From the NCBI RefSeq assembly GCF_021021435.1, contig NZ_JAINWI010000016.1, positions 1 to 64,000 of the forward strand: a stretch of DNA of 64,000 nucleotides, given 5' to 3'. The DNA is from Seohaeicola saemankumensis. Lineage in GTDB: Bacteria; Pseudomonadota; Alphaproteobacteria; Rhodobacterales; Rhodobacteraceae. Position numbers and translations under genes: made by a program. The notes beneath the pieces were generated by a model. That model had not been told where the DNA came from. It did no database searches and saw only the letters and a list, made by a program, of their open reading frames with translations. How positions within the stretch are numbered: position 1 is the stretch's first letter; every line of letters begins with the position of its first letter. Below are positions 41,401-52,210 of this stretch, one piece after another.

Positions 41401-41974
41401 AGAACACGGCGCTGCTGCAAAAGGCGCTGAAAGATGTCGATCTGGCTTATCAGAACCTTGAATCGGTCGAATTGGGCGTCACCACTGTGGACCACTATTT
41501 CGACACGCTGGGCGGCATTTCCCGCGCGGTAAAACGCGCCCGCGGCGGCACCGAGGCGGCTGTCTATATCAGCGACCAGACCCGCGGGGCGGGAAAGGTC
41601 CGCACGCTTCAGGAACAAGTCGCGCTTGAGACCCGTTCGCGTGCGCTGAACCCGCGCTTTTTCGAGCCGCTGCTCAAGCACGGGGCCGAAGGCGTGCGCC
41701 AGATCGAGGCGCATGTAACCAACACGATGGGCTGGTCGGCCACGACCGGACAGGTCGAGCCTTGGGTCTACCAGCGGCTAAGCGAGACCTTCGTTCTGGA
41801 TGAGGTGATGCGCAAGCGTCTGGCTGATCTGAACCCTGTCGCCTCGAGCCGTATGGCCAACCGCCTGCTGGAAGCCAGCGACCGCGCCTATTGGACACCC
41901 GACGCCGCAACACTGGCCGCATTGCAGGCGGCTGCGGATCAACTGGAAGACCGGCTGGAAGGGATCGCGGCAGA

Positions 41975-41978
<4 letters not shown>
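38406..41978 (+). CDS. bchH: magnesium chelatase, subunit H
   Basis: An 1190-aa CobN-like protein that binds protoporphyrin IX and inserts Mg2+ with BchI and BchD (neither gene is in this window). '[24 protein letters not shown]' near residue 393 is a Cys-rich segment, '[17 protein letters not shown]' is the conserved His motif near the active site, and '[15 protein letters not shown]' is a C-terminal signature. The start is taken at 38406, overlapping the bchB stop by 11 bases; an ATG five codons later is the alternative. Full family length. Confidence 0.95.
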
Positions 41979-42986
<1,008 letters not shown>

Positions 42987-42987
<1 letters not shown>

Positions 42988-43658
42988 TGAGCTATGACCG
43001 CACCTTAAGTCGGGTCGAGACCTATTTCGACAAGACGGCGACCCGCACATGGGAGCGGCTGACCTCGGATGCGCCGGTATCACGCATCCGCGAGACCGTG
43101 CGGCGCGGGCGTGACGGGATGCGCGCGCGCATGCTGGCGCAACTGCCCGAGGACCTGCGCGGCGCGCGGGTTCTGGACGCAGGCTGCGGCGCGGGACAGA
43201 TGACGGCGGAACTGGCCGCGCGCGGTGCCGATGTCATGGCCGTCGATATCTCGCCCTCGCTGGTCGAGATCGCGCGCAAGCGCCTGCCGGTCGATCTGGC
43301 AGGCCGCGTCACTTTCGCGTCGGGCGATATGCTGGCCGACACGCTGGGGCGCTTCGATCACGTCATGGCGATGGACAGCCTGATCTACTACAACGATGCC
43401 GATATCCGCAACGCACTGGAAACGCTGGCCAACCGGACCGCTGGTTCGGTTGTCTTCACCGTTGCGCCGCGCACCACGCTGCTGATGGGCATGTGGTATG
43501 CGGGCAAGCTGTTTCCCCGTTCCGACCGTTCGCCGGTGATGATCCCACATTCCCCCGCCACGCTGGCCCACGGCTTGCGCGGCGCAGGCCGCATCCGGGA
43601 CCTGGGACGCATCTCTTCCGGTTTCTACATCAGCCAGGCGCTGGAGTTCTCGAAGTGA
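42987..43658 (+). CDS. bchM: Mg-protoporphyrin IX methyltransferase
   Basis: A 223-aa AdoMet-dependent methyltransferase with motif I RVLDAGCGAG at 61-70 and 'VMAVDISPSLVEIARKR'. It methylates Mg-protoporphyrin IX, providing the substrate of AcsF. The ATG at 42987 shares its A with the bchL stop (TGATG). N-terminal 'YDRTLSRVETYFDKTATRTWERL' is typical of BchM. Confidence 0.95.
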
Positions 43659-45100
43659 CACGCAAGGACTGCCCTTTCCTGATACGCATGACAGCCAACA
43701 TGCTGCCCTTTGCGGATGCGGCAAGTGCCGGTCTGCCGATGGCGCAACTGTTGCGTCTGTCACTGTTTCAGGTCTCGGTCGGGATGGCCTCGGTCATGCT
43801 TCTGGGCACGCTGAACCGCGTGATGATCGTCGAGTTGAACCTTGCCGCGATGATCGTGGCCTTCATGATCGCGCTGCCCGTGCTGATCGCCCCGTTCCGC
43901 GCGCTGTTGGGTTTCAAATCCGACACCTATCGCAGCGCCATCGGCTGGAAGCGTATTCCCTACCTCTGGTTCGGCTCTCTGTGGCAATTCGGCGGGCTGG
44001 CGGTGATGCCGTTTGCCCTGCTGGTGCTGGGCGGCGATGTTGTCCATGACATCCCCTTTGCGGGCGAGGTGCTGGCGGCACTTGCCTTTCTGATGACAGG
44101 TCTTGGCCTGCACATGACGCAGACCGCGGGTCTGGCCCTTGCCAGCGACCGCGCCGATGACGAGACCCGCCCCCGCGTGGTGGCGCTGCTTTATGTGATG
44201 TTCCTGCTGGGCATGGGCGCATCCGCGCTGATCATCGGGTTCCTGCTGCGCGATTTCACCAGCCTGACGCTAATCCGTGTGGTGCAGGGGGCCGCTGTGG
44301 TCGGTCTGGCGCTGAACATCCTTGCCCTGTGGAAACAGGAAGCCGTGCGCCCGATGACCAAGGAAGAACGCGAGGCCCCGCGCCCCAAATTCGCCGATGC
44401 CTGGGCCGATCTGATGAGAGGCGGCACTGCGGGCCGCCTGCTGGCCGTGGTGTTTCTGGGCACAATCGCCTTCAACATGCAGGATGTGCTGCTGGAGCCT
44501 TATGGCGGCGAGATCCTTGGTCTGTCTGTCGGTGCGACCACAACGCTGACCGCGATGTGGGCAGGCGGCGCACTGCTGGGCTTTGCACTTGCGGCACGGA
44601 TGCTGTCGCGCAAGGCCAACCCCTACCGGATGGCAGGCGGCGGTATCCTTGCGGGCGTATCGGCCTTTTCCATCGTGATTTTTGCAGCCCCGATGAATTC
44701 GCCCACGATCTTCTTTGCAGGCGCACTGATGATCGGTTTCGGCAGCGGGCTTTTCGCAGTCTCGACCCTGATGGCCGCGATGGCGATGCCCGCGCAGGGG
44801 CTGGCGGGGCGCGGGTTGGCGCTTGGCGCATGGGGGGCAGCACAAGCCACGGCAGCAGGCAGTTCTATCGCCTTCGGTGGCGCGCTGCGCGACTGGGTCA
44901 ACCACATGGCGCTGAGCGGCCAGTTGGGCGAAGCCCTGAACAATCCGGCGACAGGATATTCCGTCGTCTACCACACGGAGATTGCCATTCTCTTCATCAC
45001 CCTGGTTGCTCTGGGTCCGCTGGTGCGGACTGTCTCGGCCAGATCCGACCAACCCGACCAAGGGCCGAACGGCATCGGCCTGGCCGACTTTCCAACCTGA
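43655..45100 (+). CDS. lhaA: light-harvesting 1 assembly protein LhaA (PucC family)
   Basis: A 481-aa, 12-helix MFS-type protein from the GTG at 43655, which overlaps the bchM stop (GTGA); an ATG at 43688 is also possible. It shares '[30 protein letters not shown]' and '[19 protein letters not shown]' with LhaA/PucC. Needed for LH1 antenna assembly and located, as usual, just before puhA. In Rhodobacter the puhA promoter lies within lhaA; a similar internal promoter may exist here but I did not locate it. Confidence 0.94.
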   Translation: MTRKDCPFLIRMTANMLPFADAASAGLPMAQLLRLSLFQVSVGMASVMLLGTLNRVMIVELNLAAMIVAFMIALPVLIAPFRALLGFKSDTYRSAIGWKRIPYLWFGSLWQFGGLAVMPFALLVLGGDVVHDIPFAGEVLAALAFLMTGLGLHMTQTAGLALASDRADDETRPRVVALLYVMFLLGMGASALIIGFLLRDFTSLTLIRVVQGAAVVGLALNILALWKQEAVRPMTKEEREAPRPKFADAWADLMRGGTAGRLLAVVFLGTIAFNMQDVLLEPYGGEILGLSVGATTTLTAMWAGGALLGFALAARMLSRKANPYRMAGGGILAGVSAFSIVIFAAPMNSPTIFFAGALMIGFGSGLFAVSTLMAAMAMPAQGLAGRGLALGAWGAAQATAAGSSIAFGGALRDWVNHMALSGQLGEALNNPATGYSVVYHTEIAILFITLVALGPLVRTVSARSDQPDQGPNGIGLADFPT

Positions 45101-45138
45101 TCACAGCATCCCACGGCTTCCCTCAAGAGGATACGACC

Positions 45139-45909
45139 ATGACAGAAACATTCTTCGGCGAATTCGATCTTGCCAGCCTTTCGCTCTGGCTTTTCTGGGG
45201 CTTCTTCGCCCTTCTCATCTTTTACATCCAGCGCGAGAACATGCGCGAAGGCTATCCGATGGAAGACGATGACGGCAATATTGCCGCCAATCAGGGCCTG
45301 TTTCCTGTGCCGGACGACAAGACATTCAAGCTGCCGCATGGCCGTGGCAATGTCACCGTTCCCAGCGGCCAGAACCCTGACCGCCAGGATATTGCCCTGC
45401 GCAAGACAGCGGCAGGCAACGGTTTCCCGTTCGAGCCGACAGGCGATCCGATGATTGACGGTGTCGGTCCCGCCTCGTGGGCACCGCGCCGCGATGTGCC
45501 GGAACTGGACGGCAAGGGTCACCCCAAGATCATCCCGATGGTCGCGACCGAGCATTTCCATGTCTCTGCCGGACGTGACCCGCGCGGTCTGCCTGTGCAG
45601 GCAGGCGATCTTGAGATCGTCGGCACCATCGTGGACATGTGGATCGACGAACCGGAACAGATGGTCCGCTATCTCGAGATCAAGCTTGATCCCGCATGGG
45701 GCGAAGGCACCCGTCTGGTGCCGATGACACTGGTCAAGATCAAGTCCGACCGCGTCAAGATCCACTCGATCTTCGGCAAGCACTTCAACAACGTGCCGAA
45801 AATCGCCTCGCCGCGTCAGGTCACCCTGCTCGAGGAGGACAAGATCTCGGGTTATTACGGTGGCGGCAAACTTTATGCCAGCCAGGACCGGCTCGAGCCG
45901 CAACTCTGA
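45139..45909 (+). CDS. puhA: photosynthetic reaction centre H subunit
   Basis: A 256-aa protein with one N-terminal membrane helix (about 12-31) and a cytoplasmic PRC-barrel domain that caps the L/M subunits and shapes proton delivery to [42 protein letters not shown]-type start and '[20 protein letters not shown]' are diagnostic. The L and M genes (pufLM) are not in the window. Ribosome site AAGAGG. Confidence 0.96.
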   Translation: MTETFFGEFDLASLSLWLFWGFFALLIFYIQRENMREGYPMEDDDGNIAANQGLFPVPDDKTFKLPHGRGNVTVPSGQNPDRQDIALRKTAAGNGFPFEPTGDPMIDGVGPASWAPRRDVPELDGKGHPKIIPMVATEHFHVSAGRDPRGLPVQAGDLEIVGTIVDMWIDEPEQMVRYLEIKLDPAWGEGTRLVPMTLVKIKSDRVKIHSIFGKHFNNVPKIASPRQVTLLEEDKISGYYGGGKLYASQDRLEPQL

Positions 45910-45930
45910 TATCAAGGAAAGGGGTCCATC

Positions 45931-46572
45931 ATGTCCCATGACGATTTTGACCAGGAGCCGGTAAAAGGCCTGCCCGAACTTCCGCCCGAGGGCGAGGTGA
46001 TCCTGTGGCAAGGGCGTCCCGACTGGTGGGCCCTGACCAAGGAATCGCTGAACCTCTACTGGGTCGCTGCCTATTTCGTGTTCCTCGCCCTGTGGCGCTA
46101 CACGGTGCTGAGCGATCAGGTCACCATCGCGCAGGCGCTCAGCGGGTCCAGCCCGTTTCTGGTGCTGGGCGCGATTGTCTGCGGGCTGCTGATGCTGACC
46201 GCCTTCATCCAGGCCCGCGCGACCGTCTACACGATCACCAACCGCCGCGTCGCCATGCGGATCGGGGCGGCGCTGACCGTGACGCTGAACCTGCCCTATA
46301 CGCAGATCGCCAATGCGACACTGGACCTGCGCAAGGGCGGCACCGGCACCATCGCACTGGATCTGCTGGGTGATACCCGCCTGTCCTATCTGGTGTGCTG
46401 GCCGCATGTGCGCCCTTGGGTCATGCGCCGCACGCAGCCCGCGCTGCGCTGCATCCCTGAGGCCGCCAAAATTGCGGCGATGCTGGGCGATGCGGCGGAA
46501 AAGCGTGTCACAAACCCTGTCATCAGCCGCAAGAATGCGCCTGTCAGCCCCAATGCCGTTGCAGCGGAATGA
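45931..46572 (+). CDS. puhB: photosynthetic complex assembly protein PuhB
   Basis: A 213-aa membrane protein with three hydrophobic segments and a bacterial PH-like domain ('TVYTITNRRVAMRIGAALTVTLNLPYTQI'). It begins 'HDDFDQEPVKGLPELPPEGE' with 'WQGRPDWWAL', conserved in PuhB. In R. capsulatus PuhB is a dimeric assembly factor for the reaction centre. Follows puhA by 21 bases. Confidence 0.93.
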   Translation: MSHDDFDQEPVKGLPELPPEGEVILWQGRPDWWALTKESLNLYWVAAYFVFLALWRYTVLSDQVTIAQALSGSSPFLVLGAIVCGLLMLTAFIQARATVYTITNRRVAMRIGAALTVTLNLPYTQIANATLDLRKGGTGTIALDLLGDTRLSYLVCWPHVRPWVMRRTQPALRCIPEAAKIAAMLGDAAEKRVTNPVISRKNAPVSPNAVAAE

Positions 46573-46582
46573 GGATCAGACC

Positions 46583-47044
46583 ATGACGATGCCCGTTCAC
46601 CCCTACCGCGCCAAGCCCGAGGTCGAACTGATCCCGCGCTTTCTGGGCCGCACCCTGATTGCCGTGGTGCTGACCTGTCTGGCCTTGGTGACGATGGCCA
46701 CCCTGACCAACCGCCCGCTGGAAGCGACGCCACCGGTGCTGCCGGTTGTGGCCGAACGCATGATCATCCTGTCCGGCGACATGAGCGGGGCTGCCCGCGT
46801 CATGGATACCCACGGACAGGTGATTGCCGAACTGACGCCCGAACAGGGCGGCTTTATTTCAGGCGTCTACCGTGTGCTGCTGCGCGAACGCACCAAGCAC
46901 GGTGTCGCGCTTGACGCCCCTGTGCGGCTGGTCCGCACCGAAGGCAACCGGATTGCCATTTACGACGACACGACCAACTGGAGCGCCGACCTCATGGGGT
47001 TCGGCCTGACAAACACCAGAGCCTTCGCCAGGCTGCTGGATTGA
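46583..47044 (+). CDS. puhC: photosynthetic complex assembly protein PuhC
   Basis: A 153-aa protein with one N-terminal membrane anchor (about 28-48) and a periplasmic domain. 'LSGDMSGAARVMDTHGQVIAEL' and 'GGFISGVYRVLLRERTKHGV' match PuhC, which aids reorganisation of the RC-LH1 core complex. The ATG at 46583 is 10 bases after the puhB stop with AGGA upstream. Confidence 0.92.
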   Translation: MTMPVHPYRAKPEVELIPRFLGRTLIAVVLTCLALVTMATLTNRPLEATPPVLPVVAERMIILSGDMSGAARVMDTHGQVIAELTPEQGGFISGVYRVLLRERTKHGVALDAPVRLVRTEGNRIAIYDDTTNWSADLMGFGLTNTRAFARLLD

Positions 47045-47063
47045 TATCGAAAAGGGAACCGAT

Positions 47064-47360
47064 ATGGGACTACTGACAAAAGAGGTTGAACACGCCCCCT
47101 GCACCGTCGAAGTGAGCCACAGGTTCGAAAGCCTGCATGCCCACGTGAAATTCAACAATGGCGCCGTGATCTATCCGGGTGATGAGGTCAAGGTGCACGG
47201 GCCGCAGATCATGGCCCCTTACGGCGAGGTGGTGATCGAGCAGCGCGATGCCACGATCTACCGCGCCAGCAAGGTCGAGCGGCTCTGGACACGTCTGACC
47301 GGTGATTTCGAGTTCATGGAATTGTGCGAATTCTCCTTCTCGGAAGAGGTGACACTATGA
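47064..47360 (+). CDS. conserved 98-aa protein of photosynthesis clusters, unknown function
   Basis: A soluble 98-aa protein without membrane segment or signal peptide. Features: 'HAPCTVEVSHRFESLHAHVKFNNGAVIYPGDEVKVHG' (a beta-rich stretch) and an acidic end 'DFEFMELCEFSFSEEVTL'. It sits between puhC and acsF, and its stop overlaps the acsF ATG. Small proteins at this position accompany aerobic AcsF in many purple bacteria as far as I recall. Tight coupling suggests a role linked to the cyclase or complex assembly; no biochemical function is known to me. Confidence 0.8.
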   Translation: MGLLTKEVEHAPCTVEVSHRFESLHAHVKFNNGAVIYPGDEVKVHGPQIMAPYGEVVIEQRDATIYRASKVERLWTRLTGDFEFMELCEFSFSEEVTL

Positions 47361-48475
47361 ACATGCATTCCGCCGATGCCCGCACCGTCGAAGAAGCGCT
47401 TGCCACGCAAGAGGCCGCGCAGGAAAAATTCGACAGCGAAACCGCCACGCAAGTCGCCATGCAGGACACCCTGCTGACGCCACGCTTCTACACAACCGAT
47501 TTCGACGAGCTTGACGCCGTCGATGTCAGCCCAGTTCGTGCCGAATGGGACCAGTTGATCGCCCAGATGCAGGCCGATCCTAACCGTGGCCATTTCAAGA
47601 AGAACGAGAACTGGGATCACGTCGACTGGGACGGGATGGAGCCGCAGTTGAAAAAGGAATTCCTTGATTTCCTGATCAGCTCCTGCACCGCCGAATTCTC
47701 GGGCTGCGTGCTTTACAAGGAAATGAAGCGGCGCGGCAGCAATCAGGACATCACGCAACTGTTCCAGTTGATGGCCCGCGACGAGGCACGCCATGCCGGT
47801 TTCATCAACGACGCCCTGCGCGAAGCTGGCGTTGCGGTGAACCTCGGCTTTCTGACGCAGAAGAAGAAATACACCTATTTCCGGCCGAAATTCATCTATT
47901 ACGCCACCTATCTGTCGGAAAAGATCGGCTATGCCCGCTATATCACGATCTTCCGCCATCTGGATGCGAACCCCGAATTCCGGTTCCACCCGATCTTCAA
48001 ATGGTTCGAGGAATGGTGCAACGACGAGTTCAGCCATGGCGAGGCTTTTGCCCTGCTGATGAAGACCGACCCTAAACTGACCAGCGGAATCAACGTTCTG
48101 TGGATCAAGTTCTTCCTCACGGCGGTCTATTCCACGATGTATGTGCGCGATCACCAGCGGCCCGCTTTCCACAAGGCGCTGGGTGTCGATCCCGACTGGT
48201 ATGCCCATGAGGTGTTTACCAAGACATCGGCGCTGTCGCAGCAGATCTTCCCGATCACGCTGGATATCGAACACCCCCGCTGGCAGCGCGGTCTGGTGCG
48301 GCTGCAAAAGGCAAATGCCGATCTGGCACGTGCCAAGACACAGACCGGACTCGGGGCGGCGATCACACGCCTGACCTCGCAGGCCCGTGCCGCAGCGGCC
48401 TTTGTCTCGCTGTTCACGATCCCGTCGAAAAAGCATGCCGTTCCTGTGTCCACCCGGATGGAGCCCGCCTACTGA
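47357..48475 (+). CDS. acsF: Mg-protoporphyrin IX monomethyl ester oxidative cyclase (aerobic)
   Basis: A 372-aa diiron protein that builds ring E of bacteriochlorophyll using O2. Diiron ligands are visible in 'TAEFSGCVLYKEM' (E113) and 'RDEARHAGF' (EARH at 143-146), with a second E-x2-H set in 'DEFSHGEAFALL'. The ATG at 47357 overlaps the preceding stop. Because the O2-independent BchE is absent from this window, the cell probably relies on O2 for this step, fitting an aerobic lifestyle. Confidence 0.96.
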   Translation: MNMHSADARTVEEALATQEAAQEKFDSETATQVAMQDTLLTPRFYTTDFDELDAVDVSPVRAEWDQLIAQMQADPNRGHFKKNENWDHVDWDGMEPQLKKEFLDFLISSCTAEFSGCVLYKEMKRRGSNQDITQLFQLMARDEARHAGFINDALREAGVAVNLGFLTQKKKYTYFRPKFIYYATYLSEKIGYARYITIFRHLDANPEFRFHPIFKWFEEWCNDEFSHGEAFALLMKTDPKLTSGINVLWIKFFLTAVYSTMYVRDHQRPAFHKALGVDPDWYAHEVFTKTSALSQQIFPITLDIEHPRWQRGLVRLQKANADLARAKTQTGLGAAITRLTSQARAAAAFVSLFTIPSKKHAVPVSTRMEPAY

Positions 48476-49284
48476 TGTTCGACAATCCATGGATCGCAGG
48501 CCTTTCGGCCCTTTTCGTCTGGTGGTTCTCTACCGGTGTGATCCTGATGGCCGTGCGCTATGCCGACAGGCATGGCGCGCGTGCCTGCACTATCTCGACA
48601 TGGGCGGCACTGCCGCTGTTCGGCCTCGGCCTTTACGGGCTTTACGCGACCTTTAGCGATACATCCGTCACAGGGGCCTATCTGGCCTTCCTGTCGGCGA
48701 TTGCTGTCTGGGGCTGGATCGAACTGGCCTTTCTGACCGGCATCATCACCGGCCCGAATGCCCGCCCCTGCCCCGAAAAACTGCCCGAATGGGAGCGGTT
48801 CATTCGCGCATGGGGCACCATCGCCTATCACGAGATGCTTCTGGTCGCGACGATGATCCTGATCCTGCTGGTCGGCTGGGGTGCGGAAAACGCCTTTGGC
48901 CTGTGGACATTTGTTGTGCTGTTCTTCGCCCGTGTCTCGGCCAAGCTGAACCTGTTTTTCGGTGTGCCCAAGATCAATGTTGAATTCCTGCCAAGCGCAC
49001 TGGCGCATCTACCCAGCCATTTCCGCCTGTCGCGGCTGAACTGGGTCTTTCCCTTCTCGGTCACCGCGCTGACCTTTGCCGCCGCCTGCTGGCTGGAACG
49101 GCTGTGGGCGGGGGAAACGGCAGGCGCGATCACCGGCTTCACATTATTGACCGCCATCACCGCACTGGCCTTGCTGGAGCATTGGCTGATGGTGCTGCCG
49201 CTGCCCGACGAAAAACTCTGGCGCTGGATGTTGCCCGCGCCCAAACCCGCTCACCCCAATACCCTACCCCTTGAAAAGACATAA
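48475..49284 (+). CDS. puhE: PuhE-family photosynthetic complex membrane protein (DUF3623)
   Basis: A 269-aa protein with seven to eight hydrophobic segments starting in the acsF stop (TGATG). 'NPWIAGLSALFVWWFSTGVILMAVRYADR' and 'RFIRAWGTIAYHEMLLVATM' are conserved in PuhE, a membrane protein that influences bacteriochlorophyll production and RC-LH1 levels in R. capsulatus. Followed closely by hemA. Confidence 0.92.
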   Translation: MFDNPWIAGLSALFVWWFSTGVILMAVRYADRHGARACTISTWAALPLFGLGLYGLYATFSDTSVTGAYLAFLSAIAVWGWIELAFLTGIITGPNARPCPEKLPEWERFIRAWGTIAYHEMLLVATMILILLVGWGAENAFGLWTFVVLFFARVSAKLNLFFGVPKINVEFLPSALAHLPSHFRLSRLNWVFPFSVTALTFAAACWLERLWAGETAGAITGFTLLTAITALALLEHWLMVLPLPDEKLWRWMLPAPKPAHPNTLPLEKT

Positions 49285-49299
49285 GACATGAGGACGCCC

Positions 49300-50514
49300 A
49301 TGGACTACGACGCCCTGTTTCAAAGCCAGCTCGACGCATTGAAGGCCGAAGGCAATTACCGCATCTTTGCCGAGCTCGAGCGCAAACGGGGCCAGTTTCC
49401 GCGCGCGATCAGCCATGGCGAGAATACCCCCGATCAGGTCACCGTCTGGTGTTCCAATGATTACCTTGGCATGGGCCAGCACCCCGTCGTGATCGACGCG
49501 ATGAAAGCCGCCGTGGACAGTTTTGGCGCAGGCGCTGGCGGCACGCGCAACATCTCGGGCACCAATCACGCGCATCTGCTGCTAGAACGCGAGTTGGCCG
49601 ATCTGCATGGCAAGGAATCGGCGCTGCTGTTCACCTCGGGCTATGTGTCGAATTGGGCAGCACTTGGCACATTGGGCGCGCGCCTGCCCGATTGCATCAT
49701 CCTGTCGGACGAGTTGAACCATGCCAGCATGATCGAAGGCATCCGCCACAGCCGCGCGAAAAAGGTGATCTGGAAACATAACGATCCCAAGGATCTTGAG
49801 GCGAAACTGGCCGCCCTGCCCGCCAACGCGCCCAAAATCGTCGCCTTTGAAAGCGTCTATTCGATGGATGGCGATATCGCCCCCATCCGCGAGATCGTGG
49901 AAGTTGCCGAGAAGTACGGTGCCATGACCTATCTGGACGAGGTGCATGCCGTCGGCATGTACGGCCCGCGTGGTGGCGGTGTCGCCGAACGCGATGGGCT
50001 GATGGACCGCATCACCCTGATTGAGGGCACGCTTGGCAAAGCCTTTGGCGTCATGGGCGGCTATATCACCGGCTCGGAAGCGCTGTGCGATTTCATCCGC
50101 TCCTTTTCAAGCGGGTTCATCTTCACCACCGCCCTGCCGCCCGCTATCGCTGCCGCCGCGCGCGCCAGCATCGTGCATCTGAAAAACTCCAGCGCCGAAC
50201 GTCTGGCCCAGCAACAGCAGGTTGCACGCCTGCGCGCCATGCTGGACCGCGCCGGTATCCCGCATCTGGACAATGACAGCCATATCATTCCGGTGATGAT
50301 CAAAGACCCTGTCAAATGCCGCCAGTTGGCGGATATCCTGATGCAAGATTTCGGCATCTATGTGCAGCCGATCAACTATCCGACCGTGCCGAAAGGGACC
50401 GAGCGTTTGCGCTTCACGCCCTCGCCCTTCCATTCGGATGCCGATATCGACCATCTGGTTGCGGCCCTGACCACCTTGTGGAAACGCTGCGCTATCGCGC
50501 ATGCCGTCGCCTGA
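49300..50514 (+). CDS. hemA: 5-aminolevulinate synthase
   Basis: A 404-aa PLP enzyme from the ATG at 49300 ([21 protein letters not shown]), preceded by AGGA; an ATG four codons upstream overlaps that site and is less likely. The PLP lysine is K247 in EGTLGKAFG; '[17 protein letters not shown]' and '[17 protein letters not shown]' are further active-site motifs. It condenses glycine and succinyl-CoA, the first step of tetrapyrrole synthesis. Being the last gene of the bch-puh transcript, its expression is tied to PpsR control. Confidence 0.96.
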   Translation: MDYDALFQSQLDALKAEGNYRIFAELERKRGQFPRAISHGENTPDQVTVWCSNDYLGMGQHPVVIDAMKAAVDSFGAGAGGTRNISGTNHAHLLLERELADLHGKESALLFTSGYVSNWAALGTLGARLPDCIILSDELNHASMIEGIRHSRAKKVIWKHNDPKDLEAKLAALPANAPKIVAFESVYSMDGDIAPIREIVEVAEKYGAMTYLDEVHAVGMYGPRGGGVAERDGLMDRITLIEGTLGKAFGVMGGYITGSEALCDFIRSFSSGFIFTTALPPAIAAAARASIVHLKNSSAERLAQQQQVARLRAMLDRAGIPHLDNDSHIIPVMIKDPVKCRQLADILMQDFGIYVQPINYPTVPKGTERLRFTPSPFHSDADIDHLVAALTTLWKRCAIAHAVA

Positions 50515-50533
50515 CGACAGGGCTTTTGCACAA

Positions 50534-50561
50534 GACCACCCCGCGCATTTGCGGGGCGGTC
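50534..50561. terminator. hairpin between convergent hemA and peroxiredoxin genes
   Basis: An 11-bp stem (GACCACCCCGC with GCGGGGCGGTC, one wobble) and a 6-base loop, 20 bases after the hemA stop and 14 bases beyond the end of the leftward peroxiredoxin gene. There is no long T-run on either side, so termination efficiency is uncertain; the position suits a bidirectional terminator. Confidence 0.6.
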
Positions 50562-50574
50562 CTAGCATCAGTTC

Positions 50575-51102
50575 TCAACTGTTCTGCAAATAGGCCAGCA
50601 TGGTCTCGGCACCCGATACCTTGACCGGCACGCCGGCGGGATTGTCGCGCAAGCCCGCTTCGGCAAAGATCTTTTCGATCCGCCCGTCATCCACCAGCAT
50701 CGAATAGCGCCAGCTTCGCATCCCCAACCCTTGGGTGGAGCGGTCGACAAGCATCCCCATCAGGCGAGTGAAATCGCCGTTGCCATCCGGCAGCATAAAC
50801 ACGTTTCGGATGCCGAGTGATTTGGCCCATTGATGCATGACAAACGCATCGTTCACGGCCAGACAGACAATCGTGTCGATTCCCGCCGCGATAAAATCGT
50901 CAAAGTGGCGCTCGTAGCCCGGCAGATGGCTTTCGGAACAGGCGGGCGTGAAGGCACCGGGTAGCGCAAACAGCACAACGCGCTTGCCTGCAAAGATGTC
51001 CTTGCCCGTGATCGTCTTCCATTCGAACGGATTCTCACCCCCCAGCGCAGGGTTTCGCACGCGCGTCTGAAAGACGGTCTCGGGCACGATCTGTTGCGTC
51101 AT
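50575..51102 (-). CDS. Prx5-type peroxiredoxin
   Basis: A 175-aa thioredoxin-fold peroxidase. The catalytic motif PGAFTPACS is at 48-56 with the peroxidatic C55 and its helper T52; 'LPGYERHFDDFIAAGID' and 'LVDRSTQGLGMRSWRYSML' are typical of the Prx5/hybrid group, which reduces peroxides with glutaredoxin, thioredoxin or glutathione. The ATG at 51102 follows AAAGGA. Its place beside the pigment genes may help control peroxide made by photo-oxidation, but convergent genes need not be linked in function. Confidence 0.9.
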   Translation of the reverse strand: MTQQIVPETVFQTRVRNPALGGENPFEWKTITGKDIFAGKRVVLFALPGAFTPACSESHLPGYERHFDDFIAAGIDTIVCLAVNDAFVMHQWAKSLGIRNVFMLPDGNGDFTRLMGMLVDRSTQGLGMRSWRYSMLVDDGRIEKIFAEAGLRDNPAGVPVKVSGAETMLAYLQNS

Positions 51103-51292
51103 TCTGATTTTTCCTTTGTCACCATATTGAATGAAATCATGGGATTGCCCGTGGCACGCAACATACCTGCTGCACTCGCGCGGCGTGAATATACAAGTGC
51201 CTGACATGTATCTTTCATGGCTTGCCCCTTGCAATCGCCACGTTAGCTGGACACAAAACACTCCGACGACAATCATGCAAGGGAAGAGGCTG

Positions 51293-52165
51293 ATGGCAAA
51301 ACTGGCATTTCTGGGACTGGGCGTAATGGGGTATCCGATGGCAGGCCATCTGGTCGCCAAAGGGCATGAGGTCACAGTCTACAACCGCACCGCCAAAAAG
51401 GCCGAGGCCTGGGTCAAGCAGCATGGTGGCGCGATGGCGACAACCCCGCGCGAAGCCGCCGAGGGTGCGGATTTCGTGATGGCCTGCGTGGGCAATGACG
51501 ACGATCTGCGCGCTGTCTGCACAGGCGATGACGGCGCCTTTGCGGGCATGACCAAGGGTGCGATCTTTGTCGATCACACCACGGTTTCCGCAGCCGTGAC
51601 CCGCGATATGTTTGCGGCAGCACAGGCCGCAGGGCTTGGGTTTGTGGATGCGCCGGTATCGGGCGGGCAGGCAGGGGCCGAAAATGGTGTCTTGTCGGTC
51701 ATGTGTGGCGGGGTGCAGGCGCAGTATGACGCGGCAGAGCCGGTGATCGCCGCCTATGCCCGTATCTGCCGCCGGATCGGCGACAGCGGCGCAGGCCAGA
51801 TGGCCAAGATGTGCAACCAGATCGCGATTGCCGGTCTGGTGCAGGGCCTGTCCGAGGCGCTGCATTTTGCCGAGAAAGCAGGGCTGGACGGTGCAGCCGT
51901 GGTCGAGGTGATCAGTCAGGGGGCCGCAGGCAGTTGGCAGATGTCGAACCGCTATAAAACCATGCTGGACGACCATTTCGAACATGGTTTCGCAGTGGAC
52001 TGGATGCGCAAGGATCTGGGCATCTGCCTTGATACCGCGAATGAGACAGGGGCCAGCCTGCCTGTGACAGCGCTGGTGGACCAGTTCTACAAGGATGTGC
52101 AGAAAATGGGCGGCGGGCGTTGGGATACATCCAGCCTGATCCAGCGCCTTCGCAAGATGGGCTGA
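51293..52165 (+). CDS. beta-hydroxyacid dehydrogenase (3-hydroxyisobutyrate / tartronate-semialdehyde reductase family)
   Basis: A 290-aa enzyme from the ATG at 51293 (GGGAAGAGG upstream). Rossmann GLGVMG is at 8-13, the substrate loop PVSGGQAGAENG at 121-132 and the catalytic lysine K172 in GAGQMAKMCNQ. The family oxidises or reduces 3-hydroxyisobutyrate, 2-hydroxy-3-oxopropionate and similar compounds. Paired with a D-2-hydroxyacid dehydrogenase and a TRAP importer, which points to short hydroxy/keto-acid metabolism, possibly tartronate semialdehyde to glycerate. Confidence 0.88.
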   Translation: MAKLAFLGLGVMGYPMAGHLVAKGHEVTVYNRTAKKAEAWVKQHGGAMATTPREAAEGADFVMACVGNDDDLRAVCTGDDGAFAGMTKGAIFVDHTTVSAAVTRDMFAAAQAAGLGFVDAPVSGGQAGAENGVLSVMCGGVQAQYDAAEPVIAAYARICRRIGDSGAGQMAKMCNQIAIAGLVQGLSEALHFAEKAGLDGAAVVEVISQGAAGSWQMSNRYKTMLDDHFEHGFAVDWMRKDLGICLDTANETGASLPVTALVDQFYKDVQKMGGGRWDTSSLIQRLRKMG

Positions 52166-52210
52166 ACAGCCCCGCTGCCCGTTCCCAGGACCCGTTCAAA
52201 GGACAGACCG

